A stretch of 18,396 bases of DNA from Thermoflexales bacterium (lineage in GTDB: Bacteria; Chloroflexota; Anaerolineae; Fen-1058). The notes beneath the pieces were generated by a model. It saw only the letters and a program-made list of their open reading frames with translations. It searched no databases and was not told where the DNA came from. This document shows positions 1 through 6,893 of this stretch, piece by piece. Where the stretch lies: positions 1 through 18,396 of the forward strand of contig JAFGFO010000033.1 in NCBI GenBank assembly GCA_016931085.1, in the 5' to 3' direction. Numbering within the stretch: the first letter of the stretch is position 1; each line of letters begins with the position of its first letter. The translations under genes were made by a program, and so were the position numbers.

Positions 1-361
1 CAGAGGCACACAGAGGCTTTCAAAAGGCTAAATCTTCTCTGTGAAGCTCTGTTTTCTCTGTGCATCTCTGTGACCTGAGTAGTTACCAAGAGTTTAAGGT
101 TTGCAGGTTTCAGGTTTCAGGAACGCAGCTCAACCCGAAACACATCGTACATGTATTAGTCGCACGAGAGGGCATTTTGGTTCAAAATTGGAGCACGAAT
201 CTGGACACGGATTTGGACACGGATTTGGACACGGATTTGGACACGGATTACACGGATTGCGGACACGGATGGGGATGGGTGTACAAAAAGGGGGGGATGG
301 GATATAATAGCAGATAGAGAAATCAGATCGCCAGACGGCGTCTAGCCGAAGAGATAGAGAG
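1..361. repeat. Repeat-filled leader region without a gene
   Basis: No convincing gene lies here. Positions 1-80 hold several copies of CTCTGTG and its complement CACAGAG, so part of it can fold back. Positions 94-121 hold the heptamer GGTTTCA and variants in tandem, a repeat that recurs elsewhere in the window. Positions 203-250 are four head-to-tail copies of the 12-mer GGACACGGATTT (the last copy ends in A), followed by diverged copies to about 270. Positions 310-361 hold GATAGAG-type repeats that run up to the start of the next gene. Two overlapping open frames here only translate the repeats (DTDLDTD...) and are not taken as genes. Confidence 0.8.
280..308 (+). promoter_or_regulatory. 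Possible promoter of the GyrA-CTD-like gene
   Basis: A perfect -10 hexamer TATAAT lies at 303-308. Seventeen bases upstream the sequence is TGTACA (280-285), a poor -35 match. A start near 315 would give a leader of about 47 nt made of GATAGAG repeat and a small palindrome AGACG-G-CGTCT (333-343). The -10 box is seen directly; the use of this promoter is inferred. Confidence 0.45.
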
Positions 362-1417
362 ATGGACCGACCAGATTTGAGCCGGGTTGAACCCGAGATA
401 GCCGCCTATATCGAGAGCCTGGAAGCCAGGCTGGAGCAGTTGGAGAGCAAGAGGGGCGTCCGAGGCGGGCGCGCTCGAGACGAGCTGGAAGCCGAGTTCG
501 AGCTGCCGCTCGAGCCGGACGAGCCGCCGACCACTTGGAGCCTCATCACGCTCAGCGCGGCCGGCTGCGCCAAGCGCACGCCGCGCCACCTGTACAGCCG
601 CCAGCGGCGCGGCGGCATGGGCATCTTTGACCTGGACGTGCCCGAGGCCGACCCGCCGGCCTTCCTGGCCATCGCCGACGAAGGCCAGGATCTGATCCTG
701 CTCACCAACCTGGCGCGCGCTTTTCGCTTGCCAGTCGACAGCCTGCCCCTCCTGCCCGTGCGCGGCCGGGGCGAATCGATCACGGCGCGCCTGCCGCTGG
801 GCGCGGAGGAACGGCTGGCGGCGGTGTTGCCCAGGCAGGACAGCGGCTACGTGGCCCTCCTCAGCCAGAGCGGCGCCGTGCGCTGCCTCAGGCACCATTA
901 CTTTGGGGAAAGCCTGGACAGCGAGGTTTCATTGTACAACCTGAACACCTTTGGGCCGCTGGCAGCCGCCTGCTGGACGGCGGGCAACGCCGATCTCTTT
1001 ATCGCCACCCGCCAGGGCCGCGCCATCCGCTTTTCCGAAAAGCAAGTCTCAGTGCAGGGCAGTCCCGGCATCCGCCTGGATAAGGGCGACCGGGCCGTCG
1101 CCGTGGCGCCTGTGCGGCAGGACAGCGCCGTCTTCCTGCTCAGCGCCGGCGGCAAGGGGACGATCCGGCTGATGGCGGGCTTTGCCCCCAACAAGTCACC
1201 CGGCGCCGGCGGCAAGGTGGCGATCAACACCGATCAATTGGTGGGCGCGGTGAGCGTCCAAGACGACGACGATCTCTTTATAATCTCGCGCCTGTCCAAG
1301 ATCATCCGCTTCAAGGCCGGCGAGGTGCCGGCCAAGGAAGGAGTCGTGCAAGGCGTCCACTGCATGGCGCTGCGCGCCGACGAGACGGTGGCCACAGCCA
1401 GCTCCCCGAAAGCTTAA
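362..1417 (+). CDS. Orphan GyrA C-terminal-domain-like beta-pinwheel protein
   Basis: A 351-aa protein made only of gyrase A C-terminal-type material. After a short charged, coiled-coil-like N terminus (about residues 9-30, IESLEARLEQLESK) comes a GyrA-box-like motif QRRGGMG at 81-87, then repeated blades of the GyrA/ParC type: LILLTNLARAFRLP, LFIATRQGRAIRFSEKQV, LFIISRLSKIIRFKAGEV. The breakage-reunion domain with the catalytic tyrosine is absent, so it should not cut DNA. In gyrase this domain wraps DNA; a DNA-wrapping or topology-related role is inferred. The ATG at 362 is preceded by a weak purine-rich stretch (GAGATAGAGAG). Its last codons and TAA lie in a palindrome shared with the convergent glcD-like gene. 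The fold assignment is fairly sure; the function is unknown. Confidence 0.8.
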   Translation: MDRPDLSRVEPEIAAYIESLEARLEQLESKRGVRGGRARDELEAEFELPLEPDEPPTTWSLITLSAAGCAKRTPRHLYSRQRRGGMGIFDLDVPEADPPAFLAIADEGQDLILLTNLARAFRLPVDSLPLLPVRGRGESITARLPLGAEERLAAVLPRQDSGYVALLSQSGAVRCLRHHYFGESLDSEVSLYNLNTFGPLAAACWTAGNADLFIATRQGRAIRFSEKQVSVQGSPGIRLDKGDRAVAVAPVRQDSAVFLLSAGGKGTIRLMAGFAPNKSPGAGGKVAINTDQLVGAVSVQDDDDLFIISRLSKIIRFKAGEVPAKEGVVQGVHCMALRADETVATASSPKA

Positions 1418-1432
1418 AGCTTTCGGGGAGCT
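1400..1432. terminator. Perfect palindrome, likely bidirectional terminator
   Basis: Arms of 16 bp (AGCTCCCCGAAAGCTT at 1400-1415 and its exact complement at 1417-1432) flank one base. The central TTAA (1414-1417) gives a TAA stop to the plus-strand gene (1415-1417) and to the minus-strand gene (1414-1416). The position between convergent genes suits a two-way terminator, though there is no long T run. A near copy sits at 10188-10220, so it is also a dispersed repeat. Confidence 0.7.
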
Positions 1433-2811
1433 AACTCTGCAAACACCTTGCCGGGGTTCATGATGTTCAGCGGGTCCAGCACCTGCTTGATGCGCTTTTG
1501 CATTTCGAGCGAGACGGGGTGCAGGGCGCGCTCCAGGTAGGGGCGCTTGAGGACGCCCACGCCGTGCTCGCCGGACAGCGTGCCGCCCAGCTCCAACGCC
1601 AGGTCGAAAATCTCGCCCACCATCGGCTCGATCTTGGCCCATTGATCGGGGTCGCGCTTGTCGAAGAGGATGTTGGGGTGCAAGTTGCCGTCGCCGGCGT
1701 GGCCAAAGACGACGACGGGCAAGCCGTAGCGAGCGCCAATGGCCTTGATGCGGCGGATCGCTTCGGGGATGGCGCTGCGCGGGACGGTGATGTCCTCACC
1801 CAGCTTGTTGGGTGCCTTGCGGGCCAGCGAGGGTGACACCGAGCGGCGCGCCTTCCACAAGCTGGCCCGCTCGGCCTCGTCGCGGGCCACTTTCACCTGG
1901 CGCGCGCCGTTCGCCTGGCATATCCGGGCGGCGGCCTCGATCTCGCGCACCACCGCCGGCTCGTCCGAACCGTCCGTCTCGATGATGAGCGTCGCCTCCA
2001 CGTCCAGCGACAGCCCAAGCTTCATGGCCTCCTCGATGCAGGCGATCGCCGTCTCGTCCATCAGCTCGAGCGTGGCCGGCACGATGCCGGCCGACAAGAT
2101 GGCGCCTACGGTGCGCGAGGCGTCATCCAACGAAGGGAACTCGGCCAGGGCCGTGCGGGCAAAGCGCGGCCGGGCGGTGAGCCGCAGCAGTGCCTCGGCA
2201 ATCACCCCCAGCGTCCCCTCTGAGCCGGTAAAGAGAGCGCTCAAGTCGTAGCCGACGACGTCCTTGATGGTTTTGCCGCCGGTGCGCAGCACCCGCCCGT
2301 CCCCCAGGACGACGGTCAGCCCCATGACGTAATCGCCGGTGACGCCGTATTTGAGGCAGCGCGGCCCGCCGGCGTTGCAGGCGATGTTCCCGCCGATCGT
2401 CGAATGGCGGATGCTGGAAGGGTCGGGCGGATAAAACAAGCCGTGCTTTTCCACCTCGGCCTGCAAATCGGCCGTGACCAGGCCAGCCTCTACCAGGGCG
2501 ATGCGATTGTCCAGGTCGATTTCGACGATGCGATTCATACGCGTCATCGTCAAGGCGATCCCGCCGCCGAACGGCACCGAGGCGGCCGCCAGCCCGGAGG
2601 CCATGCCGCGCGGCACGATGGGGACGCGCTCGCAGGCCGCCAACGTCACCACCTGGCTGAGCTGCTCGACCGTCCTGGGCAGCACCACCACGTCGGGCCT
2701 ATGCTCGGCAAAGGTGCCGTCAAAGCTGTAGACGGCCAAATCCTCGGGCGAATGCAGCACGCCATCCTTGCCCACGATCTCTTCCAGTTGCTTGATGATG
2801 TTCTTGTCCAT
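1414..2811 (-). CDS. glcD: FAD-linked 2-hydroxyacid oxidase, GlcD-like
   Basis: A 465-aa member of the FAD-binding PCMH / FAD-oxidase C family (glycolate oxidase GlcD, D-lactate dehydrogenase). The FAD domain runs from about residue 35 to 215, with HSTIGGNIACNAGG (136-149), KYGVTGDYVMG (154-164) and TGSEGTLGVIAEA (195-207). The C-terminal substrate domain carries FGHAGDGNLHPNI (369-381) and SGEHGVGVLKRPYL (413-426). Length is normal for the family. The phosphate-binding loop reads RGMASGLAAASVP where relatives usually have an RGxGTGLxGG type, a mild oddity. It lies 20 nt after the glcF-like gene, with a purine-rich GAGGGGG about 10 nt before its ATG, so the two are very probably one operon and one complex. 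The exact substrate (D-lactate, glycolate or another 2-hydroxyacid) cannot be told from sequence. Confidence 0.9.
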   Translation of the reverse strand: MDKNIIKQLEEIVGKDGVLHSPEDLAVYSFDGTFAEHRPDVVVLPRTVEQLSQVVTLAACERVPIVPRGMASGLAAASVPFGGGIALTMTRMNRIVEIDLDNRIALVEAGLVTADLQAEVEKHGLFYPPDPSSIRHSTIGGNIACNAGGPRCLKYGVTGDYVMGLTVVLGDGRVLRTGGKTIKDVVGYDLSALFTGSEGTLGVIAEALLRLTARPRFARTALAEFPSLDDASRTVGAILSAGIVPATLELMDETAIACIEEAMKLGLSLDVEATLIIETDGSDEPAVVREIEAAARICQANGARQVKVARDEAERASLWKARRSVSPSLARKAPNKLGEDITVPRSAIPEAIRRIKAIGARYGLPVVVFGHAGDGNLHPNILFDKRDPDQWAKIEPMVGEIFDLALELGGTLSGEHGVGVLKRPYLERALHPVSLEMQKRIKQVLDPLNIMNPGKVFAELAPRKL

Positions 2812-2821
2812 AGTTCAATAT

Positions 2822-2857
2822 CCCCCTCACCCTAGCCCTCTCCCCCAGGGGCGAGGG
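2822..2857. repeat. C-rich palindromic repeat at the glcF-glcD junction
   Basis: Read on the minus strand this is CCCTCGCCCCTGGGGGAGAGGG followed by CTAGGGTGAGGGGG split over the junction; CCCTC and CCCC pair with GGGG and GAGGG. It encodes the last residues of the GlcF-like protein (LAPGGEG) and also supplies the purine-rich site before glcD. Similar CCCTCACCCTAGCCCTCTCCC elements are common dispersed repeats in bacteria, from general knowledge. Confidence 0.55.
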
Positions 2858-4115
2858 AATACGCCCGGTCCAGCAAGGTCACCGGGTGCACCACCTCGAC
2901 TTCCAGCCCACGCCGCCGCACGCCCACGTTCAACTGCATCTGGCAGCCGGGGCAGCCGGAGGCCACGAGCTGCGCCCCAGTCGCCTCGAGATTGTCCAGC
3001 TTGCGCGCCATGACCTTGAGCGAGGTCTCGTAATGCGTGATCAATTGGCTGCCGGCCGAGCCGCAGCACCAGTCCGCTTCCGGCAGCTCGACAAATTCCA
3101 GCCCGTCGATCAGTTGCAGCAAGGCGCGCGGCTGGAGCCACACCTTCTGCCCGCGCCGCAAGTGGCACGGGTCGTGATAGGTGACGCGGCCTTCCAGGCG
3201 GCCGGGCGGCTTTTCGAGCGGGATTTCCAGCAAGAACTCGCTGATGTCACGCACCCGGCGGCTAAAGGCCTCTGCGCGGACCGCCCAATCCGCATCGCCG
3301 GCCAGCAGTCCGCCATACTCCTTGAGCGTCGAGCCGCACGTGGCGCAGTCGGTGACGACGACGTCCACGCCGGCGCGCTCAAAGACGGCTATGTTGTGGC
3401 GAGCAGCGGCCTGCACCAAATCCTGGCGGCCATAGCCCCGCGCCGGCATGCCGCAGCAGACAACGTCCCTGGGGCTAATGACAGTGCAGCCGTTGCGGGC
3501 CAAGACGCGCACGGCAGCCGCAGACTCTTTAGCGAACATCAGGCTCTGCGCGCAGCCCAGGAAAAAGCCAACGCGATAGCGGGTTTCAGGCTTGAGGGTT
3601 TCAGGTTTAAAGTGGGTGACTTTTGGCAAGACCTGGCGCAGGGGGCGCTGGGGCAGATGCGGCAGCATGGCCTCCATGTCGCGCAGTTGGGCCGGCAGCA
3701 GCCGCCGCAGGCCAAGCGCGTACACCAGGCGGCGCACGCCTAGCCGTTCGTACAAGCGCAGCGGCAAGGTAGCCCACTCCATGCGGGCCGGATGGGCGAT
3801 CAGCCCCCCAAAGAGCGTATCCTTCCAGGCCGCCGGGCGCAGTTTTTCCTGTGCACAGCGCATGTCCAAAGCCAGATCGGCCGGGCGAATGCCCACCGGG
3901 CACAACTCGTTGCACGCCATGCAGGCGAAGCAGGCATACATCTGCTCGAACAGGTTGGGGCTCAGATCCAGCTCGCCCTCCAGCCCCTTGCGCGCCAGGG
4001 CCACCCGCCCGCGCGGCGAGGCGGTTTCGGTCAGATACTCGCGATAGGTGGGGCACACCGCCAGGCACAGCCCACAGCGGATACAGTTGAGATAGGCGTT
4101 TTCAGATAGAGACAT
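2832..4115 (-). CDS. glcF: Fe-S subunit of 2-hydroxyacid oxidase, GlcF-like
   Basis: A 427-aa GlcF-type protein. Two [4Fe-4S] motifs lie at the N terminus: CIRCGLCLAVCP (C11, C14, C17, C21) and CFACMACNELCP (C62, C65, C68, C72). Two cysteine-rich CCG domains follow, with CCGMPARG (220-227), DCATCGSTL (257-265), CCGSAGSQ (350-357) and SGCPGCQMQ (387-395). It should pass electrons from the GlcD-like flavoprotein to a membrane carrier. The start chosen is the ATG at 4115, which gives MSLSENAYLN and matches relatives; an upstream start at 4196 would only add residues read from GATAGAG tandem repeats. An in-frame insert KPETLKPET (residues 170-178) is encoded by the GTTTCAGG repeat, and the C-terminal LAPGGEG comes from another repeat. 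Downstream is the glcD-like gene. Confidence 0.9.
   Translation of the reverse strand: MSLSENAYLNCIRCGLCLAVCPTYREYLTETASPRGRVALARKGLEGELDLSPNLFEQMYACFACMACNELCPVGIRPADLALDMRCAQEKLRPAAWKDTLFGGLIAHPARMEWATLPLRLYERLGVRRLVYALGLRRLLPAQLRDMEAMLPHLPQRPLRQVLPKVTHFKPETLKPETRYRVGFFLGCAQSLMFAKESAAAVRVLARNGCTVISPRDVVCCGMPARGYGRQDLVQAAARHNIAVFERAGVDVVVTDCATCGSTLKEYGGLLAGDADWAVRAEAFSRRVRDISEFLLEIPLEKPPGRLEGRVTYHDPCHLRRGQKVWLQPRALLQLIDGLEFVELPEADWCCGSAGSQLITHYETSLKVMARKLDNLEATGAQLVASGCPGCQMQLNVGVRRRGLEVEVVHPVTLLDRAYSLAPGGEG
3581..3610. repeat. Dispersed GGTTTCAGG repeat inside the glcF-like gene
   Basis: Two copies of GGGTTTCAGG (3581-3590 and 3596-3605) with a 15-nt period, followed by TTTAA. On the minus strand they read as FKPETLKPET in frame, between the Fe-S clusters and the first CCG domain. 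The same heptamer family appears at 94-121, 4203-4233, 7581-7601, 7636-7660 and 16956-16983. Confidence 0.75.
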
Positions 4116-4119
4116 ATCA

Positions 4120-4170
4120 GATAGAGATAGAGACTTGAGATAGAGATAGAGACTTGAGATAGAGATGAGA
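4120..4170. repeat. GATAGAG tandem repeat upstream of glcF
   Basis: A 19-nt unit GATAGAGATAGAGACTTGA is present in two exact copies (4120-4138 and 4139-4157) plus a partial third. It fills the spacer between the glcF-like start codon and the end of larA. Related GATAGAG runs occur at 310-361 and 17531-17568. No ribosome-binding site of normal strength is visible before the glcF ATG. Confidence 0.75.
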
Positions 4171-4202
4171 CGATCATTGTTAGATGGTTGGTGCACGAAA
4201 AT

Positions 4203-4233
4203 GGTTTCAAGGTTTCAGGTTTCAGGTTTCAGG
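4203..4233. repeat. GGTTTCA heptamer array at the end of larA
   Basis: GGTTTCA at 4203-4209, then three tandem heptamers to 4233. The minus-strand reading of its 3' side gives the last residues and stop codon of the LarA-like protein (LKPET, TGA at 4215-4217). Confidence 0.75.
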
Positions 4234-5555
4234 ACCGGCAGGGTCAGCAGGGCGTTGGGCACGACGAGCACGTCGAGCTCATCCCCCAGCTTGGCGGCCG
4301 CCATCGACAGGGCCTCCTCCACAGTCGCCGCCGGCGTCATCTTGCAAGCGGCGACCGCCTCGGGGCATTCGCTACCCACGATGATCACGCGCGCCTGCTC
4401 CAACACCTTAGCCATCACAAAAGCCCGCTGCTGGCCGGGCGGGTAGCCGCGCCGGCGCGCATCGTCCAGGATGAACGCGATGTCGGGCGCGTCGCGCATG
4501 CCGGCCAAAAAGCGCTGCTCGCCCACCCCAGCCCCGGCGCCCTCCTCGCAGCGGGCCGGGACGATCAAAAAGCCGCCCGGCTTGACCACGGGCGTCGGCG
4601 CGAAAAAGAGATACGAGGCCGCCCGGCTGGCCTGGTAGAGGTTGCTGTCCTTGGGGAAGCCCGTCCCGCCAATGGCAACGTCGTACTGGTGAGGGATGGG
4701 CATCTCGTACACGGACCTGGCGAAGGCCACCAACGCTTCAAAAGCCGCTTCTGGCTCGCCTGCGGCCACCTTGAGAACACGCTTGTCGCCGTCCAGTACC
4801 ACGTTGAGGATAAAGCGCAGCCCGGAGCGCCGGGCCGCCTCGGTGATGGCCGCGTGGAAGGGGTTGCCCTCGATGCGGCCCAGGCGAGTGCCCGGGTGGT
4901 CGACAAAAGCCGGGCCGTGCGTGTGAGCGATGAGCGCCTCGCCGGCCGCTCCCACGGCGAGCGTCTTGCGCCCGCCCGAATAGCCGGCGTATTGGTGAGG
5001 CTCAACCAGGCCGGTGGCAATGACGAGCTCGGCCTCCACCGCCGCGCGGTGAAGCGTCACCGGCACGCCGCCGGCGGTGAGACCCAGGTCAACCAAGGCC
5101 TGGGGGTTGCGAGCCTCGTTGTCGATCACGCGGTAGCGAGCCACCACATCCGTCCCCAGCTTGGCTTTTTTTTCCTCCAAGGTGGAAGGGCGGTGCAGGC
5201 CGGTGCCGCACAAGAGCGTCACATCCTCGTCGCGGACGCCGGCCGCCTCAAGCTCGCGGAGCAGGGCCGGCACGAGCAGGTGATCGGGGCTGGCGCGGGT
5301 GACGTCGGTGAAAACGATGCAGGCCCGCTGGCCCGGGCGCGCCAGCTCGCGCAGCGGGGGTGTGCCGATAGGCTGAGCCAGGGCATGGCCGATGGCCGCT
5401 TCCACGTCAGCCAAAGGCGCCACTGGCCTGGAGCTCAGCAGCGTGCCGTGGCAAGCGGGCGGCAGCTCGAAGGCAAGCTGCGTGTGACCGTAAGGAACAT
5501 GGAAGGTTTCAGGCTGCCAGACGCGAAGGTCCTCGAAACGCTCGACGGTAGACAT
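4215..5555 (-). CDS. larA: LarA-like nickel-pincer hydroxyacid racemase
   Basis: A 446-aa LarA-family (DUF2088) protein. Lactate racemase uses a nickel-pincer nucleotide bound to a lysine to swap hydride between 2-hydroxyacid stereoisomers. From memory of the Lactobacillus plantarum enzyme, key positions line up at an almost constant offset of 13: FTDVTR (D84, R87), GLHR (H121), EPHQYAGYSGGRK (H187, and K197 as the cofactor lysine), H213 as nickel ligand, and Q308. The usual substrate lysine 298 is arginine here (R311), so the substrate may not be lactate. The ATG at 5555 has GGAG nine bases upstream; a TTG 15 bases earlier is not preferred. It starts only 18 nt after the tnpB stop. The last residues (LKPET) are encoded by a dispersed repeat. 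The cofactor genes larB, larC and larE are not in this window. Confidence 0.88.
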   Translation of the reverse strand: MSTVERFEDLRVWQPETFHVPYGHTQLAFELPPACHGTLLSSRPVAPLADVEAAIGHALAQPIGTPPLRELARPGQRACIVFTDVTRASPDHLLVPALLRELEAAGVRDEDVTLLCGTGLHRPSTLEEKKAKLGTDVVARYRVIDNEARNPQALVDLGLTAGGVPVTLHRAAVEAELVIATGLVEPHQYAGYSGGRKTLAVGAAGEALIAHTHGPAFVDHPGTRLGRIEGNPFHAAITEAARRSGLRFILNVVLDGDKRVLKVAAGEPEAAFEALVAFARSVYEMPIPHQYDVAIGGTGFPKDSNLYQASRAASYLFFAPTPVVKPGGFLIVPARCEEGAGAGVGEQRFLAGMRDAPDIAFILDDARRRGYPPGQQRAFVMAKVLEQARVIIVGSECPEAVAACKMTPAATVEEALSMAAAKLGDELDVLVVPNALLTLPVLKPET

Positions 5556-5570
5556 AATACCGTTCTCCAA

Positions 5571-5745
5571 AACTTACACAAATCTACACAAGGTAGATTG
5601 CTGTTTGGTTCCTGCTTCAACGAGGAGCACTGGCCCCAATGAGGCCTGTAACCTCTCCTCTCCGCAAGCGTTACTTCCCGGGGAACTCCCGGTAGCCCCG
5701 CTAGAAATGCGACCGACAGTCGACATTCCTAGCGGGGTAGCCAAG
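5571..5745 (-). ncRNA. Probable TnpB omega RNA (reRNA)
   Basis: TnpB systems make a guide RNA from the 3' end of tnpB through the element's right end. Here the minus strand can form a strong stem: CCCCGCTAGGAATG pairs with CATTTCTAGCGGGG (14 pairs including one G-U, plus-strand 5724-5737 with 5696-5709), and the loop holds a further CGAC/GTCG stem. A second hairpin, CCGGG/CCCGG, lies at 5678-5692, and a small one at 5583-5599. Such structure inside a coding end is what an omega RNA scaffold would look like. The exact ends are not known. Confidence 0.5.
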
Positions 5746-6893
5746 CCTCTCAAATTGACGGCTGCGTTCAGATCGCGCTGGTGACGAACGCCGCACTCAC
5801 ACTGCCACTCGCGTTCGGCCAATGTCAAATCGTCTTTGATGCAACCGCACACACTGCACAGCTTGGACGAGGGGAAGAAACGCGGCGCTATGAGCACTTG
5901 CACACCGTTCCAGGCTGCCTTGTAGATAATCTGCCGCCTGAACTCGTACAGACCCACATCTGCAATCGCCAACGCCAGCGTGTGATTTTGCAACATGCCG
6001 TTCACATTCAGGTCTTCCAGCACCACCACCTTTGGCTTGGGTTTCGCCTTGACGATGGCACTGGTTGCCTTGTGCAGAGCATCCTTGCGAATGTTGCCAA
6101 TACGATAGTGCAGCCGCGCTATCTTGCGACGGGTTTTCTCACGGTTCTGGCTGCCGGCCTTTCTCCGTGCCAGTTCCCGTTGGTGTCGCTTCAACTTGCG
6201 CTGCACCTTCCTCAGCACTTGGGGGTTCTCAAACTCGCGTCCATCCGAGCACGTCGCCATAGCCTTGACGCCCAGGTCAACCCCAACCACTTCAGCCTGG
6301 CTGGGGAGGGAGACCTCACTGCCACCGGGGTCGGGCAGTTCTTGTTCAACCTGCACGCTGACGAACCACCGGCCGGCATGCTCCGACACTGTCGCCGACA
6401 GAATCTTGACACCCAAAGTGGGCAGATAGCCCTTTTCGTGCAAGCGCAGCCGCCCCAGGCGCGGTAATTGAACGGCGTCCTCAAAGATGTGAATCGCACC
6501 CGTCAGCCGGAAGCTGCCCAACCCACGCTTGCGGCTCTTGAAATGCGGGTAGCCTTCCATCTGCCCATCCTTGCGCCGCTTATGAGGCTCAATCTCGCCG
6601 TTCTTGAGCCGCCGGAAAAAGTTGTCAAAAGCCTTGTCCAGGTCGCGCAACGCCTCTTGCGGCGCACACTTGCTCACCTCATACATCCAGCCCAACTCGC
6701 CCTTCTTCAACTCGTTCAACGCGCGGTGCAAATCGATCGCGCTCGGCAACCGCTGCCCTGCCTCATGCGCCTCGATCTTGCGCGCCAGCCCCCAGTTGTA
6801 GGCGTAGCGTGCCGCCCCAGCATGCCGCGCCAGCGCCGTGCGCTGCCCGTGATTCAAGTCCAACTCGGTCTTGTAGGCCCGTAAGACGATCAT
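5574..6893 (-). CDS. tnpB: TnpB RNA-guided nuclease, IS607-associated
   Basis: A 439-aa TnpB (OrfB with C-terminal zinc ribbon). The RuvC-type acidic triad appears complete: D206 in VVGVDLGVKAMAT, E293 in VVLEDLNVNGM, and D374 in HQRDLNAAVNL. The zinc ribbon has C346 and C349 (CSVCG) and C365 and C367 (CECG, a CxC variant). The N-terminal helix-turn-helix region (MIVLRAYKTELDLN...) is intact, so the protein looks functional. TnpB is a programmable DNA nuclease, guided by omega RNA, that helps the transposon persist. Its ATG overlaps the recombinase stop (ATGA), which suggests translational coupling. The 3' part of the gene is highly structured as RNA (see the ncRNA entry). The larA gene begins directly after it. 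Confidence 0.93.
   Translation of the reverse strand: MIVLRAYKTELDLNHGQRTALARHAGAARYAYNWGLARKIEAHEAGQRLPSAIDLHRALNELKKGELGWMYEVSKCAPQEALRDLDKAFDNFFRRLKNGEIEPHKRRKDGQMEGYPHFKSRKRGLGSFRLTGAIHIFEDAVQLPRLGRLRLHEKGYLPTLGVKILSATVSEHAGRWFVSVQVEQELPDPGGSEVSLPSQAEVVGVDLGVKAMATCSDGREFENPQVLRKVQRKLKRHQRELARRKAGSQNREKTRRKIARLHYRIGNIRKDALHKATSAIVKAKPKPKVVVLEDLNVNGMLQNHTLALAIADVGLYEFRRQIIYKAAWNGVQVLIAPRFFPSSKLCSVCGCIKDDLTLAEREWQCECGVRHQRDLNAAVNLRGLATPLGMSTVGRISSGATGSSPGSNACGEERLQASLGPVLLVEAGTKQQSTLCRFV

Noticed and set aside
203..250. Possible CRISPR array
   Set aside because: The 12-bp units are directly joined, with no spacers, and no cas gene is present.
60..317. Open frames encoding DTDLDTD and GHGFGHG peptides
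   Set aside because: They only translate the GGACACGGATTT tandem repeat and neighbouring repeats; there is no ribosome-binding site or protein-like composition.
4116..4196. Longer N terminus for the GlcF-like protein
   Set aside because: The extra residues come only from GATAGAG repeats; the ATG at 4115 gives the conserved family start.
5511..5524. GGTTTCAGG near the LarA N terminus as an inserted repeat
   Set aside because: Only a single copy, within a region that aligns as normal coding sequence; chance or ancestral sequence is as likely.
5556..5570. TTG start for LarA
   Set aside because: It overlaps the GGAG ribosome-binding site that fits the ATG at 5555.
5583..5599. Small hairpin as a Y1-transposase (IS200/IS605) end
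   Set aside because: The associated transposase is a serine recombinase of the IS607 type, which does not use such hairpins; no Y1 gene is present.
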